Shown: piece after piece, positions 37,966-50,921 of the stretch
Layout: each line of letters opens with the position of its first letter
Position numbering within the stretch: the first letter of the stretch is position 1
Assembly: GCF_000182645.1 (NCBI RefSeq)
Contig: NZ_ACQA01000001.1
Span: forward strand, 1,364,001-1,428,000
DNA: 64,000 nucleotides
Direction of reading: 5' to 3'
Source of the DNA: Brucella intermedia LMG 3301
Lineage (GTDB): Bacteria > Pseudomonadota > Alphaproteobacteria > Rhizobiales > Rhizobiaceae
The notes under the pieces: generated by a model
The model's database searches: none
Seen by the model: only the letters and a program-made list of their open reading frames with translations
Told to the model about the DNA's origin: nothing
Position numbers and translations under genes: made by a program

Positions 37966-38163
37966 TCACGCCTCGTCCACAACGCGAACGAGGTGCGGAA
38001 GCTTGGCGATCATGCCACGGACTGCCGGAGTATCTTCCAGCGTGCTGCGGCGGTGCATTTTATTAAGACCCAGACCGATCAGCGTTGCGCGCTGCTCGGC
38101 TGGACGACGGATTGGGCTTCCGATCTGCTCGACCGTAACCGTCTTGCCCTTCTTCTCAGCCAT
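37966..38163 (-). CDS. rpmD: 50S ribosomal protein L30
   Basis: uL30 is a small 65-residue subunit protein: [20 protein letters not shown] then [20 protein letters not shown], the family core. A GTG directly before the ATG would add one residue. It is placed between rpsE and rplO as in other spc operons. Confidence 0.95.
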
Positions 38164-38230
38164 CACTCAAATCCCTTGTCTATGGCGTATCCGGTGGCCT
38201 GAGCGGCCCCGGACGAACACAAACTATCGG

Positions 38231-38791
38231 CTATTCTTCCGAACCGACCACATCATGGCGACGAGCCTGAAGGGTCGAGTACTTGATGCCGCGCTGTGCA
38301 GCGATGTCCTTCGGATGCATCTGATGCTTCAGAGCATCGAACGTCGCACGAACCATGTTGTAAGGGTTCGACGAACCGAGCGACTTGGCGACAACGTCCT
38401 GAACGCCGAGCGTTTCGAACACTGCACGCATCGGACCACCGGCGATGATACCCTTACCAGCAGGAGCTGCGCGAAGCAGAACCTTACCGGCGCCGTGACG
38501 GCCTTCAACATCGTGATGCAGCGTACGGCCCGAACGCAGCGGTACGAAGATCATATCGCGCTTGGCAGCTTCGGTAGCCTTGCGGATAGCTTCCGGCACT
38601 TCACGTGCCTTGCCATGACCGAAGCCTACGCGGCCCTTCTGATCGCCAACAACGACGAGCGCAGCAAAACCGAAGCGACGGCCGCCCTTGACGACCTTGG
38701 CAACACGGTTGATGTGAACGAGCTTATCGACGAATTCGCTGTCGCGCTCCTCACGGCCGCGATCTTCGCGGTTACGTTCTCTCTGTGCCAT
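38231..38791 (-). CDS. rpsE: 30S ribosomal protein S5
   Basis: uS5 lines the mRNA entry and affects decoding accuracy. The 186 residues hold the double-stranded-RNA-binding-like N-domain ([40 protein letters not shown]) and the C-domain ([20 protein letters not shown]). The loop that carries spectinomycin resistance changes looks wild type. A charged N-terminal extension ([16 protein letters not shown]) is present. Confidence 0.97.
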   Translation of the reverse strand: MAQRERNREDRGREERDSEFVDKLVHINRVAKVVKGGRRFGFAALVVVGDQKGRVGFGHGKAREVPEAIRKATEAAKRDMIFVPLRSGRTLHHDVEGRHGAGKVLLRAAPAGKGIIAGGPMRAVFETLGVQDVVAKSLGSSNPYNMVRATFDALKHQMHPKDIAAQRGIKYSTLQARRHDVVGSEE

Positions 38792-38832
38792 ATCCTGATT
38801 TCCTTTTTCTTTTCCGGAAGCACAAATGCTAA

Positions 38833-39195
38833 TTAGAAGCTGAGGCCGCTTTCGCGAGCAGCTTCGGCGAGAGCCTTCACACGGCCGTGGTAAATGAATG
38901 CACCACGGTCGAACACTACGTCCTTGACGCCAGCCTTGACGGCACGCTCAGCAACCAGCTTGCCAACGGCAGCGGCTGCTGCGGAGTCGGCACCGGTCTT
39001 GAGCTTGCCCTTGAGGTCGCCATCGAGGGTCGAAGCGGCCGCAAGCGTAACGCCGCGGACGTCGTCGATGATCTGGGCGTAGATGTTCTTGGAAGAACGG
39101 TGCACGCTGAGACGCGGACGGCCATTGGCGACAGCCTTGACCTGGCGGCGTACACGAGCAGCGCGACGCTGCAAAGTTTCTTTTGGCGATGCCAT
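38833..39195 (-). CDS. rplR: 50S ribosomal protein L18
   Basis: uL18 binds 5S rRNA with L5. The 120 residues contain [36 protein letters not shown] and the closing [24 protein letters not shown]. It lies between rplF and rpsE. Confidence 0.97.
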   Translation of the reverse strand: MASPKETLQRRAARVRRQVKAVANGRPRLSVHRSSKNIYAQIIDDVRGVTLAAASTLDGDLKGKLKTGADSAAAAAVGKLVAERAVKAGVKDVVFDRGAFIYHGRVKALAEAARESGLSF

Positions 39196-39207
39196 GACGC
39201 GCTTCCC

Positions 39208-39741
39208 TTACTTCTTCTTGCCTTCTTTGCGGACGATCTTCTCGCCAGCATACTTGACGCCCTTGCCCTTGTAAGGCTCGGGGCCGCGATATTCGCGGAT
39301 CTCAGCCGCGACCTGACCGACCTGCTGCTTGTCGATACCCGAAACGACGATTTCCGTCGGCTTCGGAACAGCAACAGTAATGCCAGCAGGCACGTCGTAG
39401 ACCACTTCGTGGCTGAAGCCGAGCGAAAGCTGCAGGTTCTTGCCCTGCATGGCAGCGCGGTAACCGACGCCGCTGATTTCGAGCTTCTTTTCAAAGCCGT
39501 CCTTCACGCCAACAAAAATGTTGGAGATCATCGTGCGGGACATGCCCCACTTCGAACGAGCTTCCTTCGACTGGTCGCGTGGATCGACGCTAACAGCGCC
39601 GTCTTCCATCTTGACCAGAACTTCATCGTGCACGACGAAGGAGAGTTCACCCTTCGCGCCCTTTGCCTTGACGATCTGCCCATCAACACTGGCGGTCACG
39701 CCTGCCGGGACCGGCACGGGTTTTTTACCGATACGAGACAT
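39208..39741 (-). CDS. rplF: 50S ribosomal protein L6
   Basis: uL6 contacts the factor-binding region of 23S r[23 protein letters not shown] opens the 177-residue chain. The C-terminal signature [20 protein letters not shown] is intact. Confidence 0.97.
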   Translation of the reverse strand: MSRIGKKPVPVPAGVTASVDGQIVKAKGAKGELSFVVHDEVLVKMEDGAVSVDPRDQSKEARSKWGMSRTMISNIFVGVKDGFEKKLEISGVGYRAAMQGKNLQLSLGFSHEVVYDVPAGITVAVPKPTEIVVSGIDKQQVGQVAAEIREYRGPEPYKGKGVKYAGEKIVRKEGKKK

Positions 39742-39779
39742 TTTGATACCTGTCTTTTATCTGTTCGCTGTCAACCGCA

Positions 39780-40178
39780 TCAGAAGATGCGGCAGAGCAG
39801 CTCACCACCAACGTTTTGTTCACGGGCTTCATGATCCGCCATCACGCCCTTCGGCGTGGAGAGGATCGAGATGCCGAGGCCGTTCGCGACCTGCGGGATC
39901 GACTTGACCGACACGTAAACGCGACGGCCAGGCTTCGATACGCGGCTGATCTCACGGATAACCGGAACACCTTCGTAGTACTTCAGTTCGATTTCGATCT
40001 CGGCCTTGCCGTTCACGAATTCACTCTGCGTGTATCCGCGGATGTAGCCTTCAGACTGAAGGACATCCAGAACGCGAGCGCGCAACTTGGAAGCCGGGGT
40101 CGTAACCTTGGTCTTCTTGCGGCCTACTGCGTTGCGAATACGGGTCAGCATATCGCCGATAGGATCTGACACAGACAT
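39780..40178 (-). CDS. rpsH: 30S ribosomal protein S8
   Basis: uS8 nucleates the 30S central domain, and in E. coli it represses the spc operon. The 132 residues begin [20 protein letters not shown] and end with the family box [20 protein letters not shown], with CRIF at the terminus. Confidence 0.97.
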   Translation of the reverse strand: MSVSDPIGDMLTRIRNAVGRKKTKVTTPASKLRARVLDVLQSEGYIRGYTQSEFVNGKAEIEIELKYYEGVPVIREISRVSKPGRRVYVSVKSIPQVANGLGISILSTPKGVMADHEAREQNVGGELLCRIF

Positions 40179-40188
40179 ATGCTACTCC

Positions 40189-40494
40189 TTACCAGCTCGA
40201 CTTGACGATGCCCGGTACCTGACCGAGCGAACCCAACTGACGGAGCGCGATACGCGACATCTTCAGTTTACGGTAGTAACCACGCGGACGGCCCGAAACT
40301 TCGCAACGATTGCGAATACGAACCTTCGATGAATTGCGCGGCAGTTCGGCAAGCCGGATGGTGGCGCGGAAGCGCTCTTCCAGCGGAAGGCCCTGATCCA
40401 TTACGATCGCCTTCAGACGTGCACGCTTGCCAGCGTGACGCTTAACCAACTTTTCGCGGCGCTTGTTTTTTTCGACTGCGCTAGTCTTGGCCAT
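40189..40494 (-). CDS. rpsN: 30S ribosomal protein S14 (zinc-free long form)
   Basis: At 101 residues with a single cysteine ([17 protein letters not shown]), this uS14 lacks the CxxC...CxxC zinc ribbon of the short form. It starts [20 protein letters not shown]. uS14 lies in the 30S head. The gap to rpsH is ten bases. Confidence 0.97.
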   Translation of the reverse strand: MAKTSAVEKNKRREKLVKRHAGKRARLKAIVMDQGLPLEERFRATIRLAELPRNSSKVRIRNRCEVSGRPRGYYRKLKMSRIALRQLGSLGQVPGIVKSSW

Positions 40495-40520
40495 ATTAAT
40501 ATACCTCGCTACGCTTGCCG

Positions 40521-41078
40521 TTACTGCCGGAAGGGGAAGTTGAATGCACGCAGAAGAGCGCGCGCTTCATCATCCGTCTTGGCGGTCGTGCAAACGATGA
40601 TGTCCATGCCCCAGATCTGATCAACCTTATCGTAGTTGATTTCCGGAAACACGATGTGCTCCTTGATGCCCATGGCATAGTTGCCGCGGCCGTCAAAGCT
40701 CTTCGGGTTCAGGCCGCGGAAGTCGCGGACGCGAGGAAGAGCGATCGTGACAAGACGATCAAGGAATTCGTACATGCGGTCCTGGCGAAGGGTAACCTTC
40801 GTGCCGATCGGCATGCCCTCACGCAACTTGAACGTTGCGATCGAGTTACGGGCGCGGGTCACGACGGCCTTCTGGCCGGCGATCTGGCTGAGGTCTTCAG
40901 CAGCAACCGCAGGCTTCTTGGAATCGCCAGTGGCTTCGCCAACGCCCATGTTGAGGACAACCTTGGTGATGCGCGGAATCTGCATCTCGTTGTCGTATTT
41001 GAATTCTTCAAGCAGAGCCTTACGAATGTTTTCGTTGTAAAGCTTCTTGAAGCGGGGAAGTGCCTTAGCTTCAGCCAT
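40521..41078 (-). CDS. rplE: 50S ribosomal protein L5
   Basis: uL5 joins 5S rRNA to the central protuberance and touches P-site tRNA. The 185 residues contain [36 protein letters not shown] and [20 protein letters not shown]. Its start overlaps the rplX stop by eight bases. Confidence 0.97.
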   Translation of the reverse strand: MAEAKALPRFKKLYNENIRKALLEEFKYDNEMQIPRITKVVLNMGVGEATGDSKKPAVAAEDLSQIAGQKAVVTRARNSIATFKLREGMPIGTKVTLRQDRMYEFLDRLVTIALPRVRDFRGLNPKSFDGRGNYAMGIKEHIVFPEINYDKVDQIWGMDIIVCTTAKTDDEARALLRAFNFPFRQ

Positions 41079-41382
41079 CGATCAGCGCTCCAGAACGTTT
41101 TGCGACACGAACCTTCTTGCCGTCCTCGACGCGGAAACCGACGCGAGTCGGCTTGCCGTCCTTGGGGTCAGCAATTGCCAGGTTGGACAGGTGGATCGGC
41201 GCTTCCTTGGAGATAATGCCGGCTTCCTGGGTCTGGGTCTGACGCTGATGGCGCTTTACAATGTTGATACCGCGAACGAGCGCCTGCTCATCCTTCGGCA
41301 TAACCTTGAGAACTTCGCCCTTACGGCCCTTGTCCTTACCGGACAGCACGACAACGCTGTCGCCTTTGCGAATCTTCTGCAT
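41071..41382 (-). CDS. rplX: 50S ribosomal protein L24
   Basis: uL24 is an early 50S assembly initiator with a KOW motif: [20 protein letters not shown] near the N-terminus. The chain is 103 residues and ends [10 protein letters not shown]. It sits between rplN and rplE. Confidence 0.97.
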   Translation of the reverse strand: MQKIRKGDSVVVLSGKDKGRKGEVLKVMPKDEQALVRGINIVKRHQRQTQTQEAGIISKEAPIHLSNLAIADPKDGKPTRVGFRVEDGKKVRVAKRSGALIDG

Positions 41383-41394
41383 CGTCTTGCTTCC

Positions 41395-41763
41395 TTACAG
41401 AACTTCCGGAGCCAGCGAGATGATCTTCATGTGGTTCTTTGCGCGGAGTTCGCGCGGAACCGGTCCGAAGATACGCGTGCCGATTGGCTCTTTCTTGTTA
41501 TCGATGAGAACGGCTGCATTGTTATCGAAACGAATAACGCTGCCGTCCGGACGACGGATGTCCTTGGCGGTGCGTACAACAACCGCCTTCATCACGTCAC
41601 CCTTTTTGACGCGGCCGCGCGGAATAGCTTCCTTGATCGACACCACAATGATGTCGCCAACGGAAGCGTAACGCCGCTTCGAGCCGCCCAGCACCTTGAT
41701 GCACATGACACGACGTGCGCCGGAATTATCCGCCACGTCGAGGTTTGTTTGCATCTGAATCAT
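41395..41763 (-). CDS. rplN: 50S ribosomal protein L14
   Basis: uL14 is at the subunit interface. [20 protein letters not shown] opens the 122-residue chain. The C-terminal [20 protein letters not shown] is conserved. Confidence 0.98.
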   Translation of the reverse strand: MIQMQTNLDVADNSGARRVMCIKVLGGSKRRYASVGDIIVVSIKEAIPRGRVKKGDVMKAVVVRTAKDIRRPDGSVIRFDNNAAVLIDNKKEPIGTRIFGPVPRELRAKNHMKIISLAPEVL

Positions 41764-41831
41764 GACTGGCCGCCTTCTTTCCTCTCAGCTGGTTAAGGGC
41801 TCCTGCCCTACCTAAGCTGCGTGTTTATAAT

Positions 41832-42074
41832 TTAGCCTGCTGCTTCGTTCGTCAGAACGACCCAGCGTTTGTCCTTCGAGATCGGAGCCGATTCCTGGAT
41901 GGAAACGAAATCGCCGACCTTGAACTGGTTGTTTTCGTCATGCGCCTTGTACTTCTTAGACTGACGCACGGTCTTCTGGAGGAGCGGATGCGAATAGCGG
42001 CGCTCAACCTTGACCACAACAGTCTTGTCATTCTTGTCGCTGACGACAACGCCCTGCAGAACGCGTTTAGGCAT
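41832..42074 (-). CDS. rpsQ: 30S ribosomal protein S17
   Basis: uS17 is a small OB-fold 16S rRNA binder. The 80 residues read [20 protein letters not shown], then [20 protein letters not shown]. The family signature is intact. Confidence 0.97.
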   Translation of the reverse strand: MPKRVLQGVVVSDKNDKTVVVKVERRYSHPLLQKTVRQSKKYKAHDENNQFKVGDFVSIQESAPISKDKRWVVLTNEAAG

Positions 42075-42085
42075 TATATTCTTCC

Positions 42086-42286
42086 TTATGCCTTGCTTGC
42101 GGCCGCCTTCTGGCGGGCAATAGTCTTGATACGCGCGATGTCGCGGCGAACCTGCTTCACGCGCGCGGTTTTTTCGAGCTGGCCGGTAGCCTTCTGAAAG
42201 CGCAGGTTGAACTGCTCTTTCTTCAGGGTGCCCAGCTCGTCATTCAGTTGATCGAGGCTCTTCGCCCGAACGTCTGCGGCTTTCAT
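42086..42286 (-). CDS. rpmC: 50S ribosomal protein L29
   Basis: uL29 is a helical hairpin at the tunnel exit, part of the site used by trigger factor and SRP. The 66 residues start [20 protein letters not shown] and include [20 protein letters not shown]. The ATG at 42286 is used. A longer frame upstream overlaps rplP and is rejected. Confidence 0.96.
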   Translation of the reverse strand: MKAADVRAKSLDQLNDELGTLKKEQFNLRFQKATGQLEKTARVKQVRRDIARIKTIARQKAAASKA

Positions 42287-42299
42287 AGTTGCCTCTCTC

Positions 42300-42713
42300 T
42301 TATTCAGCAATGCGCTGGATAAAGCGCGTCTTGATCGGCAACTTTGCGGCGCCGAGTCTGAGGGCTTCGCGTGCCACATCTTCGGGTACGCCGTCAAGCT
42401 CAAACATCACGCGACCTGGTGCCACACGGCATGCCCAGTAGTCAACCGAACCCTTACCTTTACCCATACGGACTTCAGTAGGCTTCGAAGTTACCGGCAG
42501 GTCAGGGAAGATGCGGATCCACACGCGACCGGCACGCTTCATGTGACGGGTGATCGCGCGGCGGGCCGCTTCGATCTGACGTGCAGTGACGCGTTCCGGC
42601 TCAACCGCCTTCAAACCGAATGCACCGAAATTCAGATCCGTGCCGCCTTTCGAGTTGCCGTGAATACGGCCCTTGAACTGCTTGCGGAACTTGGTGCGCT
42701 TAGGCTGCATCAT
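42300..42713 (-). CDS. rplP: 50S ribosomal protein L16
   Basis: uL16 helps shape the A-site tRNA elbow contact. It has 137 residues with [20 protein letters not shown] and the basic [20 protein letters not shown] and [20 protein letters not shown] loops. An ATG at the second codon is an equal start candidate. Confidence 0.97.
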
Positions 42714-42751
42714 TGTTCTCTACTCCAAATTTCTCGCCCGCGGCCCGCTTT

Positions 42752-43462
42752 TTAAGCGTTTTCGCGGCGGCGGTTCGACGAGGAACCCTGATTGTCACCC
42801 TCGACCGCACGACGCTCGGAAGCCATCGGATCGTGTTCAAGGATTTCGCCCTTGAAGACCCAGACCTTCACGCCGCAGATACCATAAGCGGTCTTCGCTT
42901 CTGCCGTGCCGTAGTCAATATCGGCGCGCAGCGTATGAAGCGGAACGCGACCTTCACGGTACCATTCCATGCGAGCGATTTCCGCGCCACCCAGACGACC
43001 CGAGCAGTTGATACGGATACCTTCGGCTCCAAGACGCATTGCCGACTGAACGGCACGCTTCATGGCGCGACGGAATGCCACACGGCGTTCGAGCTGCTGA
43101 GCGATCGACTGGGCGATCAGCGTAGCGTCGATTTCCGGCTTGCGAACTTCAACGATGTTGAGCGACGTATCGGCATTGGTCATCTCGGAAAGCTTCTTGC
43201 GGAGCTTCTCGATGTCTGCACCCTTCTTGCCGATGATGATGCCCGGACGAGCCGAATGGATCGTCACGCGGCACTTCTTGTGCGGACGCTCGATAACGAT
43301 CTTGGAGATCGCGGCCTGCTTGAGTTCCTCGGTGAGGAATTCGCGGATCTTGACATCTTCATGCAGCAGCTTGCCGTACTCACCGGTATTCGCGTACCAA
43401 CGCGAATCCCAGGTGCGGTTGATGCCGAGACGAAGACCGATCGGATTAATCTTCTGACCCAT
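42752..43462 (-). CDS. rpsC: 30S ribosomal protein S3
   Basis: uS3 forms the mRNA entry helicase site with S4 and S5. The 236 residues have [20 protein letters not shown], a KH domain ([20 protein letters not shown]) and the C-domain signature [20 protein letters not shown]. The start shares one base with the rplV stop. Confidence 0.98.
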   Translation of the reverse strand: MGQKINPIGLRLGINRTWDSRWYANTGEYGKLLHEDVKIREFLTEELKQAAISKIVIERPHKKCRVTIHSARPGIIIGKKGADIEKLRKKLSEMTNADTSLNIVEVRKPEIDATLIAQSIAQQLERRVAFRRAMKRAVQSAMRLGAEGIRINCSGRLGGAEIARMEWYREGRVPLHTLRADIDYGTAEAKTAYGICGVKVWVFKGEILEHDPMASERRAVEGDNQGSSSNRRRENA

Positions 43463-43851
43463 TATGCGGCCTCCCCTTTTTCCGCGACTTCGCGGACAAC
43501 AATGGTGAGATGCGAAAACGGCTTCTCGATCCGGCTTGCACGGCCACGTCCGCGGACGTGGAAGCGCTTCATGACGATCGACTTGCCGACATAAGCTTCG
43601 GCGACGATCAGAGCATCGACGTCGAGGTCATGGTTGTTTTCAGCGTTCGCAATTGCGGACTGAAGCGTCTTCTTGACCGTATCGGCGATCCGCTTGCGCG
43701 AGAACGTCAGATCGGCAAGTGCCGCATTCACCTTCTTGCCGCGGATCATGCTCGCAACAAGGTTCAGCTTCTGCGGGCTGACGCGCAGCGTGCGGGCAAC
43801 AGCTTGCGCTTCGTTGTCCTTGAGCTGACGGGGAGCTTTAGCCTTGCCCAT
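43462..43851 (-). CDS. rplV: 50S ribosomal protein L22
   Basis: uL22 lines the exit tunnel with a long beta hairpin, where macrolide-resistance changes occur. The 129 residues include [20 protein letters not shown] and the hairpin [20 protein letters not shown], which looks unaltered. It has one-base overlap coupling with rpsC. Confidence 0.97.
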   Translation of the reverse strand: MGKAKAPRQLKDNEAQAVARTLRVSPQKLNLVASMIRGKKVNAALADLTFSRKRIADTVKKTLQSAIANAENNHDLDVDALIVAEAYVGKSIVMKRFHVRGRGRASRIEKPFSHLTIVVREVAEKGEAA

Positions 43852-43853
43852 CG

Positions 43854-44132
43854 TTACTTCCTCTTCGACTTCTTGTCCGCGCCGTGACCGTAATAGGTAC
43901 GCGTAGGCGCGAATTCACCGAACTTGTGTCCGACCATTTCTTCCGAAACCGACACCGGCACATGCTTGTTGCCGTTGTAGACGCCGAAAGTCAGGCCGAC
44001 AAACTGCGGCAGGATGGTGGAGCGGCGGCTCCACATCTTGATAACTTCATTACGACCGCCTTCGCGTACCTTCTCAGCCTTCTTGAGAAGATAGCCGTCG
44101 ACAAACGGACCTTTCCAAACTGAACGAGCCAC
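43854..44132 (-). CDS. rpsS: 30S ribosomal protein S19
   Basis: uS19 lies in the 30S head. [20 protein letters not shown] starts the 92-residue protein. The conserved [20 protein letters not shown] and [20 protein letters not shown] follow. Confidence 0.98.
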   Translation of the reverse strand: MARSVWKGPFVDGYLLKKAEKVREGGRNEVIKMWSRRSTILPQFVGLTFGVYNGNKHVPVSVSEEMVGHKFGEFAPTRTYYGHGADKKSKRK

Positions 44133-44147
44133 TTCAGACTACCTCTC

Positions 44148-44981
44148 TTACTTCTTGCGCTGATGGCGCGAACGCATGATGAACTTGTCGGTCGCCTTGT
44201 TCGAGCGCGTCTTCTTGCCCTTCGTAGGCTTGCCCCACGGAGTGACAGGGTGACGGCCACCCGAGGTACGACCTTCACCACCACCATGCGGGTGATCGAC
44301 CGGGTTCATTGCAACGCCGCGAACGTGCGGACGCTTGCCACGCCATACCGAACGACCGGCCTTACCGTCGTTGATGTTGCCGTGGTCCGGGTTGGATACT
44401 GCACCGACCGAAGCAAAGCAGGCACCTGGAACCAGGCGCTGTTCACCGGAATTGAGGCGCAGAATGGCCATGCCCTGATCGCGACCGACGAGCTGTGCGT
44501 AGGTGCCAGCCGAACGAGCGATCTGACCGCCCTTGCCCGGCTTCAGCTCGACGTTGTGGATGATCGTGCCAACCGGCATGGAAGCGAGCGGCATTGCGTT
44601 GCCCGGCTTCACGTCGACGGAGTTGCCGGCAATAACCTTGTCGCCAACAGCAAGACGCTGCGGAGCCAGGATGTATGCCAGTTCACCGTCTTCATAACGG
44701 ATCAGCGCGATGAACGCGGTGCGGTTCGGATCGTATTCCAGGCGTTCTACGGTGCCGACAACGTCAAGCTTGCGGCGCTTGAAGTCGATGAAACGGTACG
44801 AACGCTTGTGACCGCCGCCCTGAAAGCGGACAGTGATACGACCGGTGTTGTTGCGGCCACCCTTCTTGGACAGACCTTCGGTCAGGGACTTGACCGGCTT
44901 GCCCTTGTAGAGTTCCGAACGGTCCACGATGACCAGCTGACGCTGGCCTGGCGTGATCGGATTAAAATGCTTGAGTGCCAT
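44148..44981 (-). CDS. rplB: 50S ribosomal protein L2
   Basis: uL2 supports peptidyl transfer and subunit joining. The 277 residues contain [25 protein letters not shown]-type core residues and the near-catalytic loop [20 protein letters not shown] with the universal histidine. The C-terminal basic tail is present. Confidence 0.98.
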   Translation of the reverse strand: MALKHFNPITPGQRQLVIVDRSELYKGKPVKSLTEGLSKKGGRNNTGRITVRFQGGGHKRSYRFIDFKRRKLDVVGTVERLEYDPNRTAFIALIRYEDGELAYILAPQRLAVGDKVIAGNSVDVKPGNAMPLASMPVGTIIHNVELKPGKGGQIARSAGTYAQLVGRDQGMAILRLNSGEQRLVPGACFASVGAVSNPDHGNINDGKAGRSVWRGKRPHVRGVAMNPVDHPHGGGEGRTSGGRHPVTPWGKPTKGKKTRSNKATDKFIMRSRHQRKK

Positions 44982-45002
44982 TGTCTCTTACTCCATGGCC
45001 TC

Positions 45003-45296
45003 TCAGAGACCGGTCGAAACGTCGATGCTCTGGCCTTCGGCCAAAGTAACGATCGCTTTCTTGACGTCGCTCTGGCGCCCGATAAGGCCGCGGAAACGCT
45101 TGACCTTACCCTTGCGCACTGCAGTGTTGACTGCGGTAACCTTGACGCCGAACAGCGCTTCGACTGCAGCCTTGATTTCCGGCTTCGTTGCCTTGCGGGC
45201 TACGTTGAAGACAACCTGGTTGTGTTCGGAAACCATGGTGGACTTCTCGGTGATAACCGGGCTGACGATCACGTCGTAATGGCGAAGATCAGTCAT
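45003..45296 (-). CDS. rplW: 50S ribosomal protein L23
   Basis: uL23 is the tunnel-exit docking point for trigger factor and SRP. The 97 residues begin [20 protein letters not shown] and include FKV-type [20 protein letters not shown]. Its start overlaps the rplD stop by four bases. Confidence 0.97.
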   Translation of the reverse strand: MTDLRHYDVIVSPVITEKSTMVSEHNQVVFNVARKATKPEIKAAVEALFGVKVTAVNTAVRKGKVKRFRGLIGRQSDVKKAIVTLAEGQSIDVSTGL

Positions 45297-45913
45297 TTGA
45301 AACGCTCCTCGAGGGCTTCGACAGCCGCCTTGGAAAGAACGAGCTTGCCACGGCGAAGGATGTCGTAAACATTGATGCCCTGCACTGGCAGAACGTCGAT
45401 GTTCGGGATGTTCGAAGCCGCGCGCTGGAAGTTCGCATCGATCTCTGCACCGCCGATGAGGAGTGCGTTTTCGAGACCGAGCTTGGCGAACTGCGAAACA
45501 AGCTGCTTCGTCTTGGCTTCCGTTGCAGCCAGATCATCGATAATGATCAGGTCAGATGCCTTTGCCTTTGCAGACAGGGCATGGCGCAGGCCAAGAGCGC
45601 GAACCTTCTTCGGCAGATCGTGATCGTGCGAACGGACAACCGGTCCGTGAGCCTGACCACCGCCGCGGAACTGCGGTGCGCGAGCCGAATGGTGACGAGC
45701 GCGGCCCGTACCCTTCTGCTTGTACATCTTGGCGCCGGTGCGGCTTACGTCGCCACGGCCCTGAGCCTTATGGGAGCCCTGCTGGCGGCGAGCCAGCTGC
45801 CAGCGCACGACGCGCTGAAGAATGTCGTCACGCGGGTCGAGGCCGAAGATTTCTTCGTTCAGCTTGACCTTGCCGGCATCCTTGCCTTCAAGAGTGGTAA
45901 TCGTGAGATCCAT
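45293..45913 (-). CDS. rplD: 50S ribosomal protein L4
   Basis: uL4 has a tunnel-lining loop, and in E. coli it represses its own S10 operon. The 206 residues contain the loop [20 protein letters not shown] and [20 protein letters not shown]. There is one-base overlap with rplC. I did not find evidence for the E. coli type leader attenuator upstream of rpsJ. Confidence 0.97.
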   Translation of the reverse strand: MDLTITTLEGKDAGKVKLNEEIFGLDPRDDILQRVVRWQLARRQQGSHKAQGRGDVSRTGAKMYKQKGTGRARHHSARAPQFRGGGQAHGPVVRSHDHDLPKKVRALGLRHALSAKAKASDLIIIDDLAATEAKTKQLVSQFAKLGLENALLIGGAEIDANFQRAASNIPNIDVLPVQGINVYDILRRGKLVLSKAAVEALEERFK

Positions 45914-46629
45914 TATTCGGCTCCCTCAGTCGCGACAGCTTCAGCCTTCGCGGCACCTGCACGCAGAGCGGCCGGCTTTGGCGCGTTCTCAGGCAGCGAG
46001 ACCTTTACCGCGTCGCGCACGATGATCCAGGCACCCTTGGAGCCCGGAACCGCACCGCGAACCAGGATCAGGCCGCGATCGCTGTCCGTCGAGACAACTT
46101 CAATATTCTGCGTGGTTACGCGGGTCTGGCCCATATGACCAGCCATCTTCTTGCCCTTGAACACCTTACCCGGGTCCTGACGCTGACCGGTCGAGCCGTG
46201 AGCGCGGTGGGTAATGGAGTTACCGTGCGAAGCACGATGGCCACCGAAGTTATGACGCTTCATAACACCGGCAAAGCCCTTACCGATCGAAGTACCCGTC
46301 ACGTCGACCTTCTGGCCGGCGACGAAGTGTTCGGCGGTGATTTCAGCGCCGACTTCGAGGAGGTTATCCGGCGAAACGCGGAATTCCGCGACCTTCGCCT
46401 TAGGCTCGACCTCGGCCTTCGCGAAATGACCGCGCATAGCCTTGGACGTGTTCTTTACCTTGGCGATACCAACGCCAAGCTGAACAGCCGTGTAACCGTT
46501 CTTTTCAACTGTACGCTGAGCTACCACGTGGCAGTTCTCCATGCGGAGAACCGTCACCGGCACATGCTCGCCGGCGTCGTTATAGACGCGGGTCATGCCC
46601 AGCTTCTGTGCAATAACACCTGAACGCAT
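45913..46629 (-). CDS. rplC: 50S ribosomal protein L3
   Basis: uL3 reaches the peptidyl transferase centre. The start [20 protein letters not shown] is canonical, so the ATG at 46629 is chosen over an in-frame start eight codons earlier. The central loop contains [20 protein letters not shown], with the glutamine that is methylated in E. coli. An Ala/Glu-rich C-terminal extension gives 238 residues against about 209 in E. coli. Confidence 0.97.
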   Translation of the reverse strand: MRSGVIAQKLGMTRVYNDAGEHVPVTVLRMENCHVVAQRTVEKNGYTAVQLGVGIAKVKNTSKAMRGHFAKAEVEPKAKVAEFRVSPDNLLEVGAEITAEHFVAGQKVDVTGTSIGKGFAGVMKRHNFGGHRASHGNSITHRAHGSTGQRQDPGKVFKGKKMAGHMGQTRVTTQNIEVVSTDSDRGLILVRGAVPGSKGAWIIVRDAVKVSLPENAPKPAALRAGAAKAEAVATEGAE

Positions 46630-46658
46630 CGGGTTCGTTCCTTCCGTCCTCAAGCCGA

Positions 46659-46967
46659 TTAAAGCTTGATCTCGACATCGACACCGGCGGACAGATCGAG
46701 CTTCATCAGCGCGTCCACCGTCTGCGGGGTCGGGTCAACGATATCGAGAAGACGCTTGTGCGTGCGCATCTCGAACTGCTCGCGGCTCTTCTTGTCGATG
46801 TGCGGCGACCGGTTAACCGTGAACTTCTCGATCCGTGTTGGAAGCGGGATCGGTCCGCGCACATTTGCACCGGTACGCTTGGCAGTCGACACGATTTCCC
46901 GCGTCGAAGCGTCAAGGATCCGATGATCAAACGCCTTCAGGCGAATGCGGATGTTTTGACCGTTCAT
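46659..46967 (-). CDS. rpsJ: 30S ribosomal protein S10 (NusE)
   Basis: uS10 is a 30S head protein and, as NusE, an antitermination factor that binds NusB and NusG. The 102 residues are [20 protein letters not shown], then [20 protein letters not shown]. It is the first gene of the S10 block and lies 64 bases after tuf. Confidence 0.98.
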   Translation of the reverse strand: MNGQNIRIRLKAFDHRILDASTREIVSTAKRTGANVRGPIPLPTRIEKFTVNRSPHIDKKSREQFEMRTHKRLLDIVDPTPQTVDALMKLDLSAGVDVEIKL

Positions 46968-46991
46968 TTCATCTGTTCCTTGTTACGCGGA

Positions 46992-47015
46992 AACGCCCGC
47001 TCTTGAGCGAGCGTT
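46992..47015 (-). terminator. Hairpin between tuf and rpsJ
   Basis: AACGCCCGCTC at 46992-47002 pairs with GAGCGAGCGTT at 47005-47015 (ten of eleven pairs). On the minus strand only GTTT follows, so it may be a partial terminator or processing site between the str and S10 blocks. Confidence 0.4.
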
Positions 47016-47031
47016 CCTGCACAAACCTTCA

Positions 47032-48207
<1,176 letters not shown>

Positions 48208-48269
48208 TTGAGCTCTCCGTAAATTTAGCCTGCTCAGGCATTCTTTTAATTGGGAGCGTGACCCTTAGA

Positions 48270-50354
48270 TCACGCAAACTTCTTCTGGATTTCCTGTGCG
48301 ACCGCCGTCGGAACCGGCTCATAATGGTCGAACTGCATCGTGTACTGTGCACGGCCCTGGGACATCGAACGCAGCGAGTTCACGTAACCAAACATGTTGG
48401 CCAGCGGAACATTTGCATTGACGACCGTGGCGATGCCGCGGGCTTCGGTGCCGGAAATCTGACCGCGACGCGAGTTCAGATCGCCGATAACGTCACCAAC
48501 GTAATCTTCCGGCGTGACAACCTCGACCTTCATGATCGGTTCGAGGAGCTGCGCGCCAGCCTTCTGCGCACCTTCACGGAACGCTGCACGGGACGCGATT
48601 TCGAAGGCGAGAACAGACGAGTCAACGTCATGGTACGCACCGTCGATCAGGGTGGCCTTCACGCCGAGCATCGGGAAGCCAGCCAGCGGGCCTGCACCCA
48701 TGACGCTTTCGATACCCTTCTGGACACCCGGAATGTATTCCTTCGGAACCGAGCCGCCGACGATCTTCGATTCGAAGATGAAATCGTCGCCGTCATGCGG
48801 TTCGAAGATGATCTTGACGCGAGCGAACTGACCCGAACCGCCCGACTGCTTCTTGTGGGTGTAATCGATTTCAGCCTGACGGGTGATCGATTCACGGTAA
48901 GCAACCTGCGGAGCGCCGACGTTGGCTTCAACCTTGAATTCGCGCTTCATGCGATCGACGAGAATGTCGAGGTGAAGTTCGCCCATGCCGGCGATGATGG
49001 TCTGACCGGATTCTTCATCCGACTTGACGCGGAAAGAAGGATCTTCGGCAGCCAGACGATTGAGCGCGATGCCCATCTTTTCCTGGTCGGCCTTGGTCTT
49101 CGGTTCGATAGCGATTTCGATAACCGGATCCGGGAATTCCATGCGCTCGAGGATAACCGGCTTCAGCGGATCGCAGAGCGTATCGCCAGTGGTGGTTTCC
49201 TTGAGGCCAGCCAGAGCAACGATGTCGCCAGCAAAGGCTTCTTCGATGTCTTCACGGCTGTTAGAGTGCATCTGCAACATACGGCCGATACGCTCACGCT
49301 TGCCCTTGACGGTGTTTTCGAGCGAAATGCCCTTGGTCAGCTTGCCCGAGTAGATACGAGCGAAGGTCAGCGAACCAACGAACGGGTCGTTCATGATCTT
49401 GAATGCGAGCATCGAAAGCGGTGCTTCATCCGAAGATTCACGGGTGGTTTCGCTTTCCGTCTTGACGTCGATGCCCTTGATGGCAGGAACATCGGTCGGA
49501 GCCGGAAGGAATTCCACAACAGCGTCGAGAAGCGGCTGAATGCCACGGTTCTTGAACGCGGTGCCGCAAAGAACTGGATGGAACTTGACGTCGATGGTGC
49601 CCTTACGGATCAGAGCGCGCAGCTCGTCATTCGTAGGCATGGTGCCTTCGAGATAGGCTTCCATTGCAGCTTCGTCGATTTCCACGGCCAGCTCGATGAG
49701 CTTCTCGCGGTATTCTTCAGCCTTGTCCTTCAGATGGGCAGGAATTTCACCAACCGTCGCAGCTGCGCCGATGGTGCCATCCCAGGTCAGGGCCTTCATT
49801 TCGATCAGGTCGATGACGCCTTCGAACTCGTTTTCAGCGCCGATCGGCAGCTGAACCGGGAGTGCTACTGCGCCAAGACGCGAACCGACCATTTCTACGC
49901 AACGGTAGAAATCGGCACCGATCTTGTCCATCTTGTTGACGAAGACCATACGCGGGACGTGGTACTTTTCAGCCTGACGCCACACGGTTTCGGTCTGGGG
50001 CTCAACGCCAGCGTTGGCGTCGAGCAGCGCGATTGCGCCGTCGAGAACACGCAGGCTGCGCTCAACTTCAATCGTGAAGTCAACGTGACCAGGCGTGTCG
50101 ATGATGTTGAAACGGCGCTTCTTACCATCACGGCCCTGCCAGAACGTGGTCGTAGCAGCGGAAGTGATCGTGATACCGCGTTCCTGTTCCTGCTCCATCC
50201 AGTCCATGGTCGACGCACCATCGTGGGTTTCGCCGATCTTGTGGTTCTTACCGGTATAGAACAGAATGCGCTCGGTCATCGTCGTCTTACCGGCGTCGAT
50301 GTGAGCCATGATACCGAAATTGCGGTAGTCTTCGATTTTATATTCGCGGGCCAT
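48270..50354 (-). CDS. fusA: Elongation factor G
   Basis: EF-G drives GTP-dependent translocation and, with RRF, ribosome recycling. The 694 residues contain [20 protein letters not shown] (P-loop), [26 protein letters not shown] and [10 protein letters not shown], followed by domains II-V. The C-terminal region includes [16 protein letters not shown]. It is intact, with no second copy in the window. Confidence 0.98.
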   Translation of the reverse strand: MAREYKIEDYRNFGIMAHIDAGKTTMTERILFYTGKNHKIGETHDGASTMDWMEQEQERGITITSAATTTFWQGRDGKKRRFNIIDTPGHVDFTIEVERSLRVLDGAIALLDANAGVEPQTETVWRQAEKYHVPRMVFVNKMDKIGADFYRCVEMVGSRLGAVALPVQLPIGAENEFEGVIDLIEMKALTWDGTIGAAATVGEIPAHLKDKAEEYREKLIELAVEIDEAAMEAYLEGTMPTNDELRALIRKGTIDVKFHPVLCGTAFKNRGIQPLLDAVVEFLPAPTDVPAIKGIDVKTESETTRESSDEAPLSMLAFKIMNDPFVGSLTFARIYSGKLTKGISLENTVKGKRERIGRMLQMHSNSREDIEEAFAGDIVALAGLKETTTGDTLCDPLKPVILERMEFPDPVIEIAIEPKTKADQEKMGIALNRLAAEDPSFRVKSDEESGQTIIAGMGELHLDILVDRMKREFKVEANVGAPQVAYRESITRQAEIDYTHKKQSGGSGQFARVKIIFEPHDGDDFIFESKIVGGSVPKEYIPGVQKGIESVMGAGPLAGFPMLGVKATLIDGAYHDVDSSVLAFEIASRAAFREGAQKAGAQLLEPIMKVEVVTPEDYVGDVIGDLNSRRGQISGTEARGIATVVNANVPLANMFGYVNSLRSMSQGRAQYTMQFDHYEPVPTAVAQEIQKKFA

Positions 50355-50384
50355 GATAGTCGCTCTTTGAATAGGTTTCGACGA

Positions 50385-50855
50385 TTACCAGCGGTAATGC
50401 GAGAAGGCGCGGTTGGCTTCAGCCATGCGGTGCGTGTCTTCACGCTTCTTCACAGCAGAACCACGGTTGTTGGCAGCGTCAAGCAGCTCACCGGAAAGAC
50501 GATCGATCATCGTCGTCTCGTTACGGCCACGAGCAGCATTGATGAGCCAACGGATGGCAAGTGCCTGGCGGCGTTCTGGACGCACATCAACCGGAACCTG
50601 ATAGGTTGCACCACCAACGCGGCGCGAACGGACTTCGATGTGCGGAGCTACGTTGTCGAGCGCCTGATGGAACAGCGCGACCGGCTCGGACTTTGCCTTG
50701 GCTTCGATTGCATCGAGCGCACCGTAAACGATGCTTTCAGCAACCGACTTCTTGCCATGAAGCATGACTGCATTCATGAACTTCGTGATAACGAGATCGC
50801 CGAACTTCGGATCCGGATTGATCTCACGCTTCTCAGCCTTATGGCGTCTGGACAT
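50385..50855 (-). CDS. rpsG: 30S ribosomal protein S7
   Basis: uS7 initiates 30S head assembly and lies at the E site. The 156 residues start [20 protein letters not shown] and contain [24 protein letters not shown] sequence, then NRAFSHYRW. It sits between rpsL and fusA. Confidence 0.98.
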   Translation of the reverse strand: MSRRHKAEKREINPDPKFGDLVITKFMNAVMLHGKKSVAESIVYGALDAIEAKAKSEPVALFHQALDNVAPHIEVRSRRVGGATYQVPVDVRPERRQALAIRWLINAARGRNETTMIDRLSGELLDAANNRGSAVKKREDTHRMAEANRAFSHYRW

Positions 50856-50921
50856 TTCGTCTCTTCTTTCAATTACATCGGGCTCAGCTCGCCTTCTGGC
50901 GGCCGGTATCCCCGGAAAATC